Positions 1 through 9,792 of a stretch of DNA of 64,000 bases are shown piece by piece. Origin of the DNA: Tillandsia leiboldiana (taxonomy: Eukaryota > Streptophyta > Magnoliopsida > Poales > Bromeliaceae); contig CM055068.1 of NCBI GenBank assembly GCA_029204045.2, positions 33,363,028-33,427,027 of the forward strand, in the 5' to 3' direction. Positions within the stretch are counted from its first letter, which is position 1. Each line of letters opens with the position of its first letter. Below the pieces are notes generated by a model. It had not been told where the DNA came from. It saw only the letters and a list, made by a program, of their open reading frames with translations, and did not search any database. Made by a program: the position numbers and the translations under genes.

Positions 1-731
1 CTAGAATCAAACTAATCAATATAGATGAAGAAACATAGAGTATTCTCTAATGATTTCCTTTCTTCTCTATATGTGGATCTATAGCCGTATAAGATGATAT
101 ATGAAAAAGACGGCTATGTGGATTGACCCTAGAAAGAAAGACATAGGGTCTATTTATAGGTTAGAAACCCTAGGAAGGAGATAAGAATCAAAAACCTGCC
201 ATTTCTGGAATTTTACGGACGGCGATCCGGATCGTGATAACTGAGATCCGGATCGTCATAACGAAACAGCCAATTCCAGAAAAATGAAGGTTCGGGATCC
301 GGATCATGTAACTACGATCCGGATCGTTCATACAGTTCACCAAACATCAACGTTCGGGATCCGGATTGCGAAGCAAGATCCGGATCGTTCAAGGTAGATG
401 GTAAACTCAACGTTCGGGATCCGGATCAAGAGACTACGATCCGGATTGCGACGATGTATGAACGAACCACCTTCGGGATCCGGATCGAACAGCCTGATCC
501 GGATCCTGAACATGTCCCAAGTCCAGTTTTTGATTTTTAGCAATGAAAGATTCTTCCAAGTGTTTCTACACTACAAGAAGTATTCGGATCACACAAATTC
601 TTTAGTTAAACATACCTGATCCTTTTGAATTCTTCTTTCTTGAGATTGAGTTAAACGATCCAACTTTCTTCACCTTCAATCTTCAAGACTTGAGACTTTC
701 ACGAAACTACGCCAACTCAAATTCCGTAACA
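1..731 (-). mobile_element. SIRE-1 3' LTR (partial, cut by window start)
   Basis: Left copy of the LTR whose complete partner lies at 9795-11130. Position 1 corresponds to 10400, and by eye the 731 comparable bases are identical, so the first ~605 bases lie outside the window. The element reads on the minus strand: this LTR starts there with TGTTACGG (base 731) directly after a polypurine tract. A TATA-like TATAAATA lies at 158-151. The U3 part (224-505) carries paired GATCCGGATC palindromes. Identity between LTRs indicates a recent insertion. Short ORFs inside it are repeat-derived and not coding. Confidence 0.95.
224..505 (-). repeat. Paired GATCCGGATC palindrome array in SIRE-1 U3 (left LTR)
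   Basis: Ten copies of the 10-nt palindrome GATCCGGATC (two end in T) start at 224, 245, 296, 316, 358, 377, 418, 438, 477 and 496. They form five pairs with 19-21 bp between partners, repeating about every 60 bp. The array ends 66 bp upstream of the TATA box in the sense direction, where enhancers of an LTR promoter are expected. Sireviruses are known for palindrome-rich LTRs; the function here is inferred. Confidence 0.9.
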
Positions 732-747
732 ATCTCCCCCTTTGGCG
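732..747 (-). promoter_or_regulatory. Polypurine tract of SIRE-1
   Basis: On the minus strand the sequence reads CGCCAAAGGGGGAGAT immediately before the LTR start TGTTACGG. This is the expected plus-strand primer site of a Copia element, and it fixes the LTR boundary at 731/732. Confidence 0.9.
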
Positions 748-1591
748 GTTTCGTGACAAAACACAGATCCACTAAAGAAAATTCAAAAAGATATTTTGTT
801 GCTATCACCATACAACAAAAATTTACAATGGAGATCCAAAATACAATACATGAGTTAAACTCCTAAAACAGACTCTAGACTTAGACATCTGTACTCTCTG
901 CAAAAAGAAATCATTCTTGACAAAAGAAATCGTTAGATACCTCAAGAATTTTGTATTATTCAAAAACCACAAACAGAGATGAAGTTTAAACTCATTTATA
1001 CTTACCATGACATTTATATTCAGATATGTAAACTGATCATAGAAAAAAAAAAAAAAACACCAACATATCTTCTTTGCACGTAAAAACCAAATGTCATGAA
1101 CATGTTTGTGACAAACTAATATATATATAGATATGTAATTGATCAGAGTTAAGAACCAACATATCTTCTATGCAATCAAAAACCAAGTGTCACAAACTTG
1201 TTAGTGAACATCAACTTGTTAGTTATATTACATGCCCAAATAGTTAGCAAATAGTTAGTCGAGGCATGCATTCATACAGCTGAAAAACCTCAAGTTGAGA
1301 ATGGAAGTTGGAGTAATACTTACCTTGATATTCATTCAGTTTTCATATCAAACATTGTTCACTTACCTTGATGTTTCATGCAGTCAACATTGTTCAAAGT
1401 TCTCTCTAACTCTCTCCCCCTTTTTGTCACAAAACAAAGCCAAAATGTAGTTAAGACTACGAAATGTTAGGAGAGTGAAAAAGTTCCAATAAAACGTAAA
1501 AACTGAGAACTAAGCTAAAAGTAAGTATAAGACTAAATCCTAAAATCAAAATCCTGCACAAAAAGAAAAGAAAAAAATGAGTCAAAAGTAA
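748..1591 (-). other. SIRE-1 non-coding spacer between env-like ORF and 3' LTR, with a second PPT-like tract
   Basis: No ORF of interest. The stretch is AT-rich, with a poly-A run near 1050 and AT dinucleotides near 1120. At 1413-1437 the minus strand has a second tract (GACAAAAAGGGGGAGAGAG) resembling the polypurine tract at 732-747 and sharing the neighbouring TGACAAA text. Multiple PPT-like tracts are a known Sirevirus trait. Confidence 0.7.
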
Positions 1592-3064
1592 TCAGATGTC
1601 AGAATCTGAGTCTTCAGAGCTTGTGCAACCCATCTTAGAGAGTATCTTTCGCATCCGTTTGTCCATTGAATTGATCTTCTTCGTTATTGTAATGTGAGCT
1701 GCCGTGGTAATCTCAAGCTCATTGGTAATTCTTTGTTGTTCCTTCAAAATTTGTTCTTGCTTAACAGATAGTCGCTGTTGTTCCTTGATAATCGATGTCA
1801 TTGATGCTTCATCATCTGTGCTGGGTGCTTGTCGAGATGGTGATGCGTTAGTGTTTGTACTGTGCTTCGTTCCAGATGCAGGAACTGGAGTGACATGCGG
1901 CAACTTATGAAGGGATTTGACAATGGTAGACTCATCTATCATGCTCAGACATTGATGATAAGTTGTTGAAGTAATGTCAACCTGAAATTTCTTTAAAATC
2001 CTCATTATAATCAAGGGAAATGGAATTCTCTCAGTGGGATGAGGATGCTCAACATATCGCGCCATTCTATTCCAGATAATGTACGGAATGTTGATATTCA
2101 ATGCCGTTGCCTCTGATGGATGTCCTATAAGATACAAAAACAACAACCGGTCCCATCTCACAACCTTTGTCTGCATATTTGGAAGTATATTGTAACATGT
2201 GATGAAGTTTAAGAAGCGATATTCAAGACGAAGTTCTTTAGACCGAACAGATTTTTCGGTTGATTGTGTTCCCTCGAGACAAATTCCCTCTATAACTTTT
2301 CGCCATAATGTGTTTGTCAAATTTACCCCCTTCAAGTAGTGAACTCCTTTCTTGCTGGCTTCCATTTCCAAAACCTCGCCAATCAATTCTGGAGTAATCT
2401 TAAATCTTGTGCCTTGGATATTCGTGTAGAACTCCATAGGACCGTTCTCAGACTCTCGAAGATGCCGTGCATTAGTATAGAAGGTCCTCACAAGATGCAA
2501 ACAGTAGCCAAGAGTTTCTGGGAAACGACATACTTGAATAAGGTTGGCTTGTTCAATCAGAAGACCAAAACCAGGGGAGTGACCTTGCAGAGCCTCAATG
2601 TTAACATGCCTTTCACCAATGCATTCGCGATGTGCAAAGGCTCGAAGACGATCAGTGTTAACGAATACTTCTTCCAAGCGATGTGGGGAGTCAGGAGCTA
2701 TCGGCGTGTCAACATTATTGTCCTGTCGTAGCCCACGGCGTTTAGTTATTCTCTTTCTTTTCAAGGAGATGGTTGGTGCTACCACTGATGCTTTTCCTGG
2801 TACCTTAGTTGCCTTTTCTTTTGGTTTAACAGACGCCGTTCTCCTTGAACCATCAGACGGTTCTTGTTCATACATTGAGTCATCATCATCCGTCAATGCC
2901 GCCCAGTCAATCTCATGACAATCTACCTCTGTGTCACTGACCTCGACAAATTCACCTTTTTGTTGGAGGTTCTTGGCCCTCTTTAGTTTATTTGTAGGGC
3001 GAGTGTGTACCATTGAGACCAGGAGAAGGATTAACCAAGAGAAACACATTGAATTAAGTGCCAT
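1592..3064 (-). CDS. Env-like ORF of Sirevirus SIRE-1 (490 aa)
   Basis: An intact 490-residue ORF downstream of pol, where Sireviruses (SIRE1/Maximus type) carry an envelope-like gene. Visible features: a hydrophobic start (residues 7-19, CFSWLILLLVSMV) like a signal peptide or anchor; an acidic stretch (40-70); a basic cluster LKRKRITKRR (101-110) that could be a nuclear signal; a folded-looking core (about 139-375) with FYTNARHL and FYTNIQGTRFKITPELIGEVLE, resembling the 'putative plant transposon protein' domain family; a Ser/Thr/Pro linker; a predicted coiled coil (about 421-475); and an acidic tail. I see no second membrane segment, so a fusion-type envelope role is unproven. The hydrophobic start and the basic cluster point to different cell compartments. 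The ATG chosen is the first in frame, about 30 bases after a good splice acceptor. Pol ends 1.58 kb upstream, so it is not read through from pol. Confidence 0.75.
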   Translation of the reverse strand: MALNSMCFSWLILLLVSMVHTRPTNKLKRAKNLQQKGEFVEVSDTEVDCHEIDWAALTDDDDSMYEQEPSDGSRRTASVKPKEKATKVPGKASVVAPTISLKRKRITKRRGLRQDNNVDTPIAPDSPHRLEEVFVNTDRLRAFAHRECIGERHVNIEALQGHSPGFGLLIEQANLIQVCRFPETLGYCLHLVRTFYTNARHLRESENGPMEFYTNIQGTRFKITPELIGEVLEMEASKKGVHYLKGVNLTNTLWRKVIEGICLEGTQSTEKSVRSKELRLEYRFLNFITCYNILPNMQTKVVRWDRLLFLYLIGHPSEATALNINIPYIIWNRMARYVEHPHPTERIPFPLIIMRILKKFQVDITSTTYHQCLSMIDESTIVKSLHKLPHVTPVPASGTKHSTNTNASPSRQAPSTDDEASMTSIIKEQQRLSVKQEQILKEQQRITNELEITTAAHITITKKINSMDKRMRKILSKMGCTSSEDSDSDI

Positions 3065-3094
3065 TGATCAAAGTGCTTGAGTTCAGAAGGTGTC

Positions 3095-3474
3095 CTGTGA
3101 AAACCAACTCAAGAACACAAAAATTCTTAGTTTTCAAAAATTGGAAAAATTGTACCCAAACAATCATAATCATGTAGTGAGACTAAGAATCAAATTAGTT
3201 TTGCAAAAGGACTTTTAAAAATAGATCAATTGCATGAATTTCGAAAATCCTTATTATATGCCCTAAAACCGAAATTTTAGAAATCGAAGCCTAAAAATCC
3301 GTTAATCAGGAGAAAACCTAGCATATAATCAAAACTAAACAACCCAGAGTTCTTATTTCAAAAGAAATTTGATCAAAAACCATCCACAAACAAAATCGAT
3401 CCAAGAATTTCGTACGTTTGAGGAGGAAAAGAGAAAAACGGTGAAAAACCGAGATTTTGATCAATAAAACTTAC
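3095..3474 (-). other. Candidate 5'-UTR intron of the env-like gene
   Basis: On the minus strand a strong donor (CAA then GTAAGT, GT at 3474-3473) is followed ~380 nt later by a pyrimidine-rich acceptor TTGGTTTTCACAG ending at 3095. The env-like ATG lies at 3064. Both sites match plant consensus well. The intron is inferred, with no transcript evidence. Confidence 0.45.
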
Positions 3475-3592
3475 TTGGAACTGAAGAACTTGAGTTAGAA
3501 AGCTTCCAAGGAGGATGAAATCTAGAGAGAAGCGCTCTGGAAACTTCGGAACAAAAGATTGGAGTAAAGAAATCAAAAACCCCTTTCGTTCC

Positions 3593-3701
3593 TTATAAAA
3601 CCTAGCCGCGATCCGGATCAGTTCATAACTGCGATCCGGATCGGCTACCCGCAGTGAGAAAACTGCGTTCGGGATCCGGATCGGCAGATACAATCCGGAT
3701 C
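3593..3701 (-). promoter_or_regulatory. Candidate internal LTR-like promoter upstream of the env-like ORF
   Basis: Palindromes of the LTR type recur here: GATCCGGATC at 3610-3619, 3633-3642 and 3673-3682, plus AATCCGGATC at 3692-3701, with the same TTCGG prefix as in the LTR. In the sense direction they are followed at once by a TATA-like TTTTATAAGG near 3601-3593. This reproduces the order palindrome array then TATA found in the LTR U3. It lies ~530 nt before the env-like ATG, so an own promoter for that gene is likely by analogy. Confidence 0.55.
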
Positions 3702-4643
3702 GTCCCCAACTTTTTCTTAAGAAAATTTCAGAGAAATTCAAGAAAATCCAGAAAAAGATTGTAAGCACAAATGTGTATCAACTTTAAACAAAAAGCATCG
3801 TTTCACACAACAAGAATTAGATTATGCCAAATCTATCAGTAATATCCAAAAATGAAACGAAAATTTACAAGAATTAAATCCCTTAAAGTTGAACACCATC
3901 AATCACATCTAACTTGATCTTATGAGTAATGCCTTTATCAAATCATCAATTCAGTAAAGAAAATGAAATACAAAGATCAATAGATGTTTGAAATCCCAAA
4001 TATGGTAGATAATATTTCTAGACAATCTGTTGAAGAGAGTGGCTCTTTGAGCATCTTTCTTTAAAATCCCACCTTATACCAACCTTGAAATTAGACAGAG
4101 TCAAGTATTTCAACATGCATTTTACTTAATCAAAAATTTGAACAACCATGCTTGGTATACATGTGGTAGCTGCACACAATACTCGGACGACCGAGGTGGT
4201 AGCTCTTTCCTCCATGTGGTGGTAGTTTTCACACTCCTCATTGGGATGTAACTCTTTCCACATCTTTTGAGCATTTTTCATTATCTTTGACTCCCCCTCA
4301 ATTGGCTATCAATTATTTAAGATATAAAGTATTCAACCAAAAATTGATCTCGATTTCATACTCGACTAAACAGTCAAATAAGATAATGACTATACCAAGA
4401 GATCATAGAGAGAGAGAAATTGACTTTGATCACTTTAGAAGATGATTTAATTAACATAAATGATCATCGCAACAGTGAAATATTATGATGGCAAAAGCAT
4501 AATAAATTTCTAAATGTGCGAAAAGATGCAATTAAAGTCAATTATGATCTATGCTCAATTAATGTCCTATGTACAAACATAGATAAAGAACAAAACAAAA
4601 ACAAATACAAAACCTATCCTAAGCAAAGATTTCAAAAAGAAGA
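3702..4643 (-). other. SIRE-1 spacer between pol and env-like promoter
   Basis: About 0.9 kb, AT-rich, without a plausible ORF. A short GGTGGTAG-type repeat occurs at 4170-4250. Nothing else recognised. Confidence 0.6.
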
Positions 4644-7600
4644 TTATTTCAAGGAAAGCATCCCAATTGCTTTTCGTAAATGAATAAAACGTTTTTGATC
4701 CAAAGGTTTTGTTAGAATGTCAGCTAATTGATCCTCAGTTGAAATATATGAAAGTTGAAGAGTATTTGATTCAACTAGCTCTCTAAGAAAATGATATCTA
4801 AGTTCAATATGTTTTGTTCTAGAGTGCAACACAGGGTTTTTAGAAATGTTAATTGCACTTGTGTTGTCACAAAGAATTGTTACCGAAGATGCTGAAATGC
4901 GGAAGTCACTCAATACGCTTTTCATCCAAATGAGTTGAGTTGAGCAACTTCCAGCTGAAATGTATTCCGCTTCGGCAGTCGAGAGTGCTATGCAATTCTG
5001 CTTTTTACTGTGCCATGCAACAAGGCAATGGCCAAGATAGAAGCATGCACCACTCGTGCTTTTCCGATCATCCACTGATCCTGCCCAATCGGCATCTGAG
5101 TATCCAACAATGTCCAGACTTGTTCCCATAGGATACCAAATTCCGAAATTAATTGATCCTTTGATGTACCGGATGATCCGTTTCACCGCTTTCAGGTGAA
5201 CCTCCTTTGGTGCTGATTGATATCTTGCGCAAATCCCAACACTAAAGGATATATCCGGGCGACTAGCCGTGAGGTAAAGTAGACTTCCAATCATACTTCT
5301 ATACAGTTTCTCGTCTACATTCTCACTATGTGATTCACTTCCAAGTCCCTTGTGGCTAGTTCCCATTGGAGTTGGAAAATCTTTACAATTTTCTAGATCA
5401 AACTTTTTGACCAACTCCAGTGCATACTTGGATTGACTCAAGTGAATACCTTCATCATTTTGTTTAATTTGCAATCCAAGAAAATAAGACAGTTCGCCCA
5501 TCATGGACATCTCAAATTCGCTTTCCATGGTCTCCGCGAATTTAGAAGCATCATTATCTTTTGTTGCACCAAATACAATGTCATCGACATAGATTTGTGC
5601 TACAATGAAATTATTTTGATAATGCTTCACAAAGAGAGTCCTGTCAGCTCCCCCTCGAGTATAGCCCTTCTCCAAAAGGTGCTTTGTTAACCTTTCGTAC
5701 CATGCTCGCGGTGCTTGTTTCAGACCGTAAAGAGCCTTTTTCAAACGAAAAACATGGTTAGGTTGTTTATGATCTACAAAACCTTTCGGTTGAGCTACAT
5801 AAACTTCCTCATTTAAAAACCCATTTAGAAATGCGCTCTTGACGTCCATTTGAAATAATTTGATTTTAAAATGACAAGCAATAGCAAACAATATACGAAT
5901 GGACTCGAGTCTAGCTACAGGGGCGAAAGTTTCGTCAAAGTCTATACCTTCTACTTGAGAGTAGCCTTGAGCAACTAGTCGTGCCTTGTTCCTGATGATA
6001 GTACCATCTTCATCTTTCTTGTTCTTGAAGATCCATTTGGTACCTATCACATTATGTTGCTTTGGAGGCTTCGTTAATTCCCAGACTTTGTTTCGCTCAA
6101 ATTGATGGAGCTCTTCCTGCATTGCTTTAATCCAGTAGTCATCCTGAAGAGCTTCATCTATTGTCTTTGGTTCGATTAAAGATACGTAGCAAGCAAATCC
6201 GCAAACCAACTGCCTTCGAGTTCTAACTCCTTCTTGTGGATCTCCAATGATGTTCGATTCCGGATGATCCTTGGAGATTCGTAGCGTTTGTTGAAACGGA
6301 GTACTCGGAGGTACACGAGATGATTCCTGCACATCAGATAAACTAGAAGAACCATTAGATGCATCATTAATATTGGAAGTATTATTATGAGAAGATGCAC
6401 TAGCAGGAGAATCATCATCTAGAGAGATATCGAGGGTAGATTTTTCAGATTCAAAATGAGAAGCTTCATCTACTTTAACATTTATAGATTCTACGATCGT
6501 TTTAGATTCAATGTTAAATACTCGATATGCTCTGCTATTCGTAGAATAACCTAAAAAGATCCCTTCATCACTTCGAGAGTCGAACTTTCCAAGATTTTCA
6601 CGGTCACGTAAGATGTAACATCGACTCCCGAAGATACGAAAGTACTTGATATCCGGTTTTCTACTAAACCACAGCTCATATGGTGTATTCAAGGTTCCTG
6701 GGCGCAAATACACTCTGTTAATGACATAGACAGCGGTGTTCACAGCTTCAGCCCAAAAATGTAGCGGTAATTTCCGGCTATGAAGCATCACACGCGCCAT
6801 CTCTTGAACAACCCTGTTTTTGCGCTCAACAACACCATTCTGCTGAGGTGTATAGGGTGCCGAGAATTCATGTTTAATGCCATTTGAAGTACAAAAGTCA
6901 ATGAATTTTGAATTTATGAATTCTCCACCCCTATCACTTCTAACACGAATGATCTTTTCATTCTTTTCAATCATAATACGATGGCAAATCTCATGAAAAG
7001 AGTCAAACGTATCAGCTTTCTCTCTCAAAAATGCTACCCAAGAAAACCGAGAGAAATCATCAACCAATAAAAAGATGTACCATTTACCTCCCAAAGATGG
7101 TTGACGGGTCGGCCCCATTAAGTCCATGTGCAAAAGTTCCAAGGGCCGTTTTGTACCAACGTGGTTCAAGTTCTTGTGTGCAGTCCTAGACTGTTTTCCC
7201 TTTTGGCAACCACCACACACAACGTTTTGTTTAAATAGAAGCTTTGGAATCCCCTTGACCACGTCCTTGTTTGAAATTCTAGTAAGTTCCTTAAAATTTA
7301 AGTGACCTAGCCTTTCATGCCAAAGAGTTTCATTATTCAAAGCGGCTAAGTTACAATTTTCAGAAAATTTATTAGGAACAACATAACAATTGTTTTCAGA
7401 TCTAACCCCTTTTAGAAAGAAAGCATGGTCCTTATCAGTTACAACGCATTCAACCGATGAAAAGTTAACTGAAAAACCATTGTCGCAAAGTTGACTTATG
7501 CTTATGAGGTTAGTCTTAAGGCCATCAACAAATAAGACGTTTTTCAAAATCGGGCCATCTGGAATAGCTACCGTCCCTTTTCCAACAATTTTGGAAGATC

Positions 7601-9761
7601 GACCGTCTCCGAAAACAACGTGTCCTCCGGAGATTTTCTCAAGATTTTGAAAACTATTTTTGTCACCGGTCATGTGACGGGAACACCCGCTATCCAGATA
7701 CCAAGACGAGCTATCATATGCATGCAAGGAAATATTGGAAACAAGACAAGGGAAAATTTCACCTTTGCGCACCCAAACCTTTTTGGAATGCGTCTGTAAT
7801 GGTCGTGAAGTTTTGTGCCTAGGTGAAAGCGTCTTGTTAAAACGATTGTTGCTCCTTGATGAAGTCGTCTTGCGCGGTGAACTACCAAGTCTCTTTTCAT
7901 TTGAAAAGTTTTGCTTTGATTTCCGGAAAGGAGCCTTTTTGGTAGTTGATGCAAGAGGTGCTTGAGATGAGCGTTCGACTCCCGTCTTGCAATATCTTCT
8001 TATGTGCCCTGAAACACCACAACGAAAACATACCTTAGATCTTGACGATCCCAAAGAGGATGAAGTAGGTTTGTTGTCGTTGTTTGTCTTGAATTCCGGT
8101 GTCGGAGGAGGAGATACCGACTGAGGCACAAAAACTGTCTCACTCGAACTTGGACTGTTTCCAGTTTGAGTGTATCCGAGGCCGAACCTATTTGATTGAC
8201 CAAGACCAAGAAGTCTATCCAACTTACTCCTTCCTGAAGAGAATCGCTGTAAGTCATTCTTGAGTTGGAAAATGGTCTTTGTCATTTCCAGGTTATCCTG
8301 TCGAGCCTCGTTGTAGAGCTTTGAAAAGTGATTCGCGTTATCCACCAGATTTGTATGTTCCTTTTCAAGTTGCTCATTGGACTCTTGAAGGGAAGCATTT
8401 TCTTTTATCAGGTTTTCCCTTTCCACTTCAAGAGCGTTTGAGAGAGAAGTCGCTCTTTTTGCTTCTTCTTCGAAATCATGCAATCTCCCTCTCAAACTCT
8501 TGTTTTGCTTAGCCACTTTCTTTGAGTCCCTCAAAAGTCTGTGGTAGGCTAGAGCAAACTCTTCACCTTCCGAATCATCCGATTCATTGTCCATTGCATT
8601 CTTTTCAACAGTGGAGTTGGACAATGATTCAGACGTACTTGCCATAAAGCACATGAATGGTGAAGATGTGGACGCGTGGAAAGCCGTGGAGTTTTTTTCT
8701 TCATCACTTGAAGACGACTCATTTGACGTTGAGTTGTCATCCCAAGTGACGACTTGCATCGCCTTCTTCTTTGCCGGATACTTGTTAGGACACTCCGTTG
8801 CAATGTGGCCGTAGCCTCGACATTTGAAGCATTGCAGTTGTCCTTGTGAACTTTTCTTATCCTTTGAGAAGTTCTCCTGCTTTCTTGACTTGTGACTTGG
8901 AGTACCCTTGCCTTTGTTCCACTTTCTGAAGGATGGAGATTTGCTTGAATTACCCCTTCGAAAGTTGCGGCAAAAATTCCTTGTCAAGAGAGCGAGCTGC
9001 TTCTCAAATTCCTCCATAGAAAGGTTCTCGTCATCGTCCGAGGAGGATGTATCCGCGTCTTCTTCCTTAGTTGTTTTCAATGCATAACCTGAAGACTTAG
9101 AAGTGGATGCTTTTCCAGAAGAATTGTTAGAATTAAAAGTCATTTCATATGTTTGTAATGAACCAACTAATTCTTCTACACGTATTTCGTCCGGGTGTTT
9201 AATAGTTTCAATGGCAGTAACCTTTGGGCGAAATCGTTCAGGAAGAGTTCTTAAGATTTTTCTTACAATCTTAAATTCTGGAATCTTCTCTCCCAGATTA
9301 GCACATGAGTTTACGATGTCTTGCAATCGTGTATAGTAGTCCGTGAAAGATTCATTTTCTGCCATCAAAATAGAGTCAAACTTGCTCGTAAGCATCTGCA
9401 GTTTCTGAATCTTCACGAGGTTAGTTCCCTCATGTGTAACCTGGAGAACATCCCAGATTTCTTTCGCAGTCTCACATGCCGAGACGCGAGAGAATTCAGT
9501 TTGAGATAAGGCATTAAAAATAGCATTAATTCCCTTGCCATTGTAAGAAGATAACTCAAACTCTTCCTTGGTCCATTTCGACCTAGGTTTTAAGGTGTGA
9601 ACATCAGAGATAAGTTCAGTTGGATTAGTCCATCCTGATTCAATTGAATGCCACACCCTTTCGTCGATGGAAGATAAAAAGGCTTTCATCCGTACTTTCC
9701 AGTACGCATAATTTGTTCCATCAAAGAAAGGGGGTCGATTGATGTTTCCACCTTCAACCAT
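4644..9761 (-). CDS. Sirevirus (Ty1/Copia) Gag-Pol polyprotein, intact, 1705 aa
   Basis: One uninterrupted frame encodes capsid and all replication enzymes in Copia order. Gag begins with PPFFDGTNYAYWKVRM (UBN2/DUF4219-type). Zinc knuckle CFKCRGYGHIATEC is at about 311-324. A long coiled-coil segment (about 400-520) and a second knuckle CFRCGVSGHIRRYC (578-591) follow. Protease has DSG at 690-692. The integrase has an HLNF zinc-binding start (about 815-860) and a core triad at D880, D943 and E979 (D-62-D-35-E spacing). Reverse transcriptase has D1306 and YVDD at 1391-1394. RNase H has SDADWAG around 1556 and STAEAEYIS near 1600. All catalytic residues I checked are present. The start ATG lies 20 bases after the primer binding site. 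Integrase before RT and the gag coiled coil place it in Copia, Sirevirus lineage. With identical LTRs this copy could be mobile. Confidence 0.96.
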   Translation of the reverse strand: MVEGGNINRPPFFDGTNYAYWKVRMKAFLSSIDERVWHSIESGWTNPTELISDVHTLKPRSKWTKEEFELSSYNGKGINAIFNALSQTEFSRVSACETAKEIWDVLQVTHEGTNLVKIQKLQMLTSKFDSILMAENESFTDYYTRLQDIVNSCANLGEKIPEFKIVRKILRTLPERFRPKVTAIETIKHPDEIRVEELVGSLQTYEMTFNSNNSSGKASTSKSSGYALKTTKEEDADTSSSDDDENLSMEEFEKQLALLTRNFCRNFRRGNSSKSPSFRKWNKGKGTPSHKSRKQENFSKDKKSSQGQLQCFKCRGYGHIATECPNKYPAKKKAMQVVTWDDNSTSNESSSSDEEKNSTAFHASTSSPFMCFMASTSESLSNSTVEKNAMDNESDDSEGEEFALAYHRLLRDSKKVAKQNKSLRGRLHDFEEEAKRATSLSNALEVERENLIKENASLQESNEQLEKEHTNLVDNANHFSKLYNEARQDNLEMTKTIFQLKNDLQRFSSGRSKLDRLLGLGQSNRFGLGYTQTGNSPSSSETVFVPQSVSPPPTPEFKTNNDNKPTSSSLGSSRSKVCFRCGVSGHIRRYCKTGVERSSQAPLASTTKKAPFRKSKQNFSNEKRLGSSPRKTTSSRSNNRFNKTLSPRHKTSRPLQTHSKKVWVRKGEIFPCLVSNISLHAYDSSSWYLDSGCSRHMTGDKNSFQNLEKISGGHVVFGDGRSSKIVGKGTVAIPDGPILKNVLFVDGLKTNLISISQLCDNGFSVNFSSVECVVTDKDHAFFLKGVRSENNCYVVPNKFSENCNLAALNNETLWHERLGHLNFKELTRISNKDVVKGIPKLLFKQNVVCGGCQKGKQSRTAHKNLNHVGTKRPLELLHMDLMGPTRQPSLGGKWYIFLLVDDFSRFSWVAFLREKADTFDSFHEICHRIMIEKNEKIIRVRSDRGGEFINSKFIDFCTSNGIKHEFSAPYTPQQNGVVERKNRVVQEMARVMLHSRKLPLHFWAEAVNTAVYVINRVYLRPGTLNTPYELWFSRKPDIKYFRIFGSRCYILRDRENLGKFDSRSDEGIFLGYSTNSRAYRVFNIESKTIVESINVKVDEASHFESEKSTLDISLDDDSPASASSHNNTSNINDASNGSSSLSDVQESSRVPPSTPFQQTLRISKDHPESNIIGDPQEGVRTRRQLVCGFACYVSLIEPKTIDEALQDDYWIKAMQEELHQFERNKVWELTKPPKQHNVIGTKWIFKNKKDEDGTIIRNKARLVAQGYSQVEGIDFDETFAPVARLESIRILFAIACHFKIKLFQMDVKSAFLNGFLNEEVYVAQPKGFVDHKQPNHVFRLKKALYGLKQAPRAWYERLTKHLLEKGYTRGGADRTLFVKHYQNNFIVAQIYVDDIVFGATKDNDASKFAETMESEFEMSMMGELSYFLGLQIKQNDEGIHLSQSKYALELVKKFDLENCKDFPTPMGTSHKGLGSESHSENVDEKLYRSMIGSLLYLTASRPDISFSVGICARYQSAPKEVHLKAVKRIIRYIKGSINFGIWYPMGTSLDIVGYSDADWAGSVDDRKSTSGACFYLGHCLVAWHSKKQNCIALSTAEAEYISAGSCSTQLIWMKSVLSDFRISASSVTILCDNTSAINISKNPVLHSRTKHIELRYHFLRELVESNTLQLSYISTEDQLADILTKPLDQKRFIHLRKAIGMLSLK

Positions 9762-9780
9762 TGTTCACAACCCTATTCCC

Positions 9781-9792
9781 GCTCTGATACCA
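9781..9792 (-). promoter_or_regulatory. Primer binding site of SIRE-1 (tRNA-Met type)
   Basis: The minus strand reads TGGTATCAGAGC two bases after the LTR end (...ACCCAACA). This is complementary to the 3' part of initiator tRNA-Met and sets the 5' LTR boundary at 9795. Confidence 0.92.

Noticed and set aside
337..619. Two identical pairs of small ORFs in the SIRE-1 LTRs (also 10736-11018)
   Set aside because: They are translations of the palindrome repeat and are identical only because the LTRs are; no protein family seen.
6176..6418. Small ORFs inside the SIRE-1 Gag-Pol (for example 6176-6418, 7670-7954, 8000-8257)
   Set aside because: Shifted-frame shadows of the intact polyprotein.
9781..9792. 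tRNA-like matches at primer binding sites
   Set aside because: Only 12-13 nt complementary to tRNA-Met; no cloverleaf. Same at 13497, 21556, 37597, 50512 and 56211.
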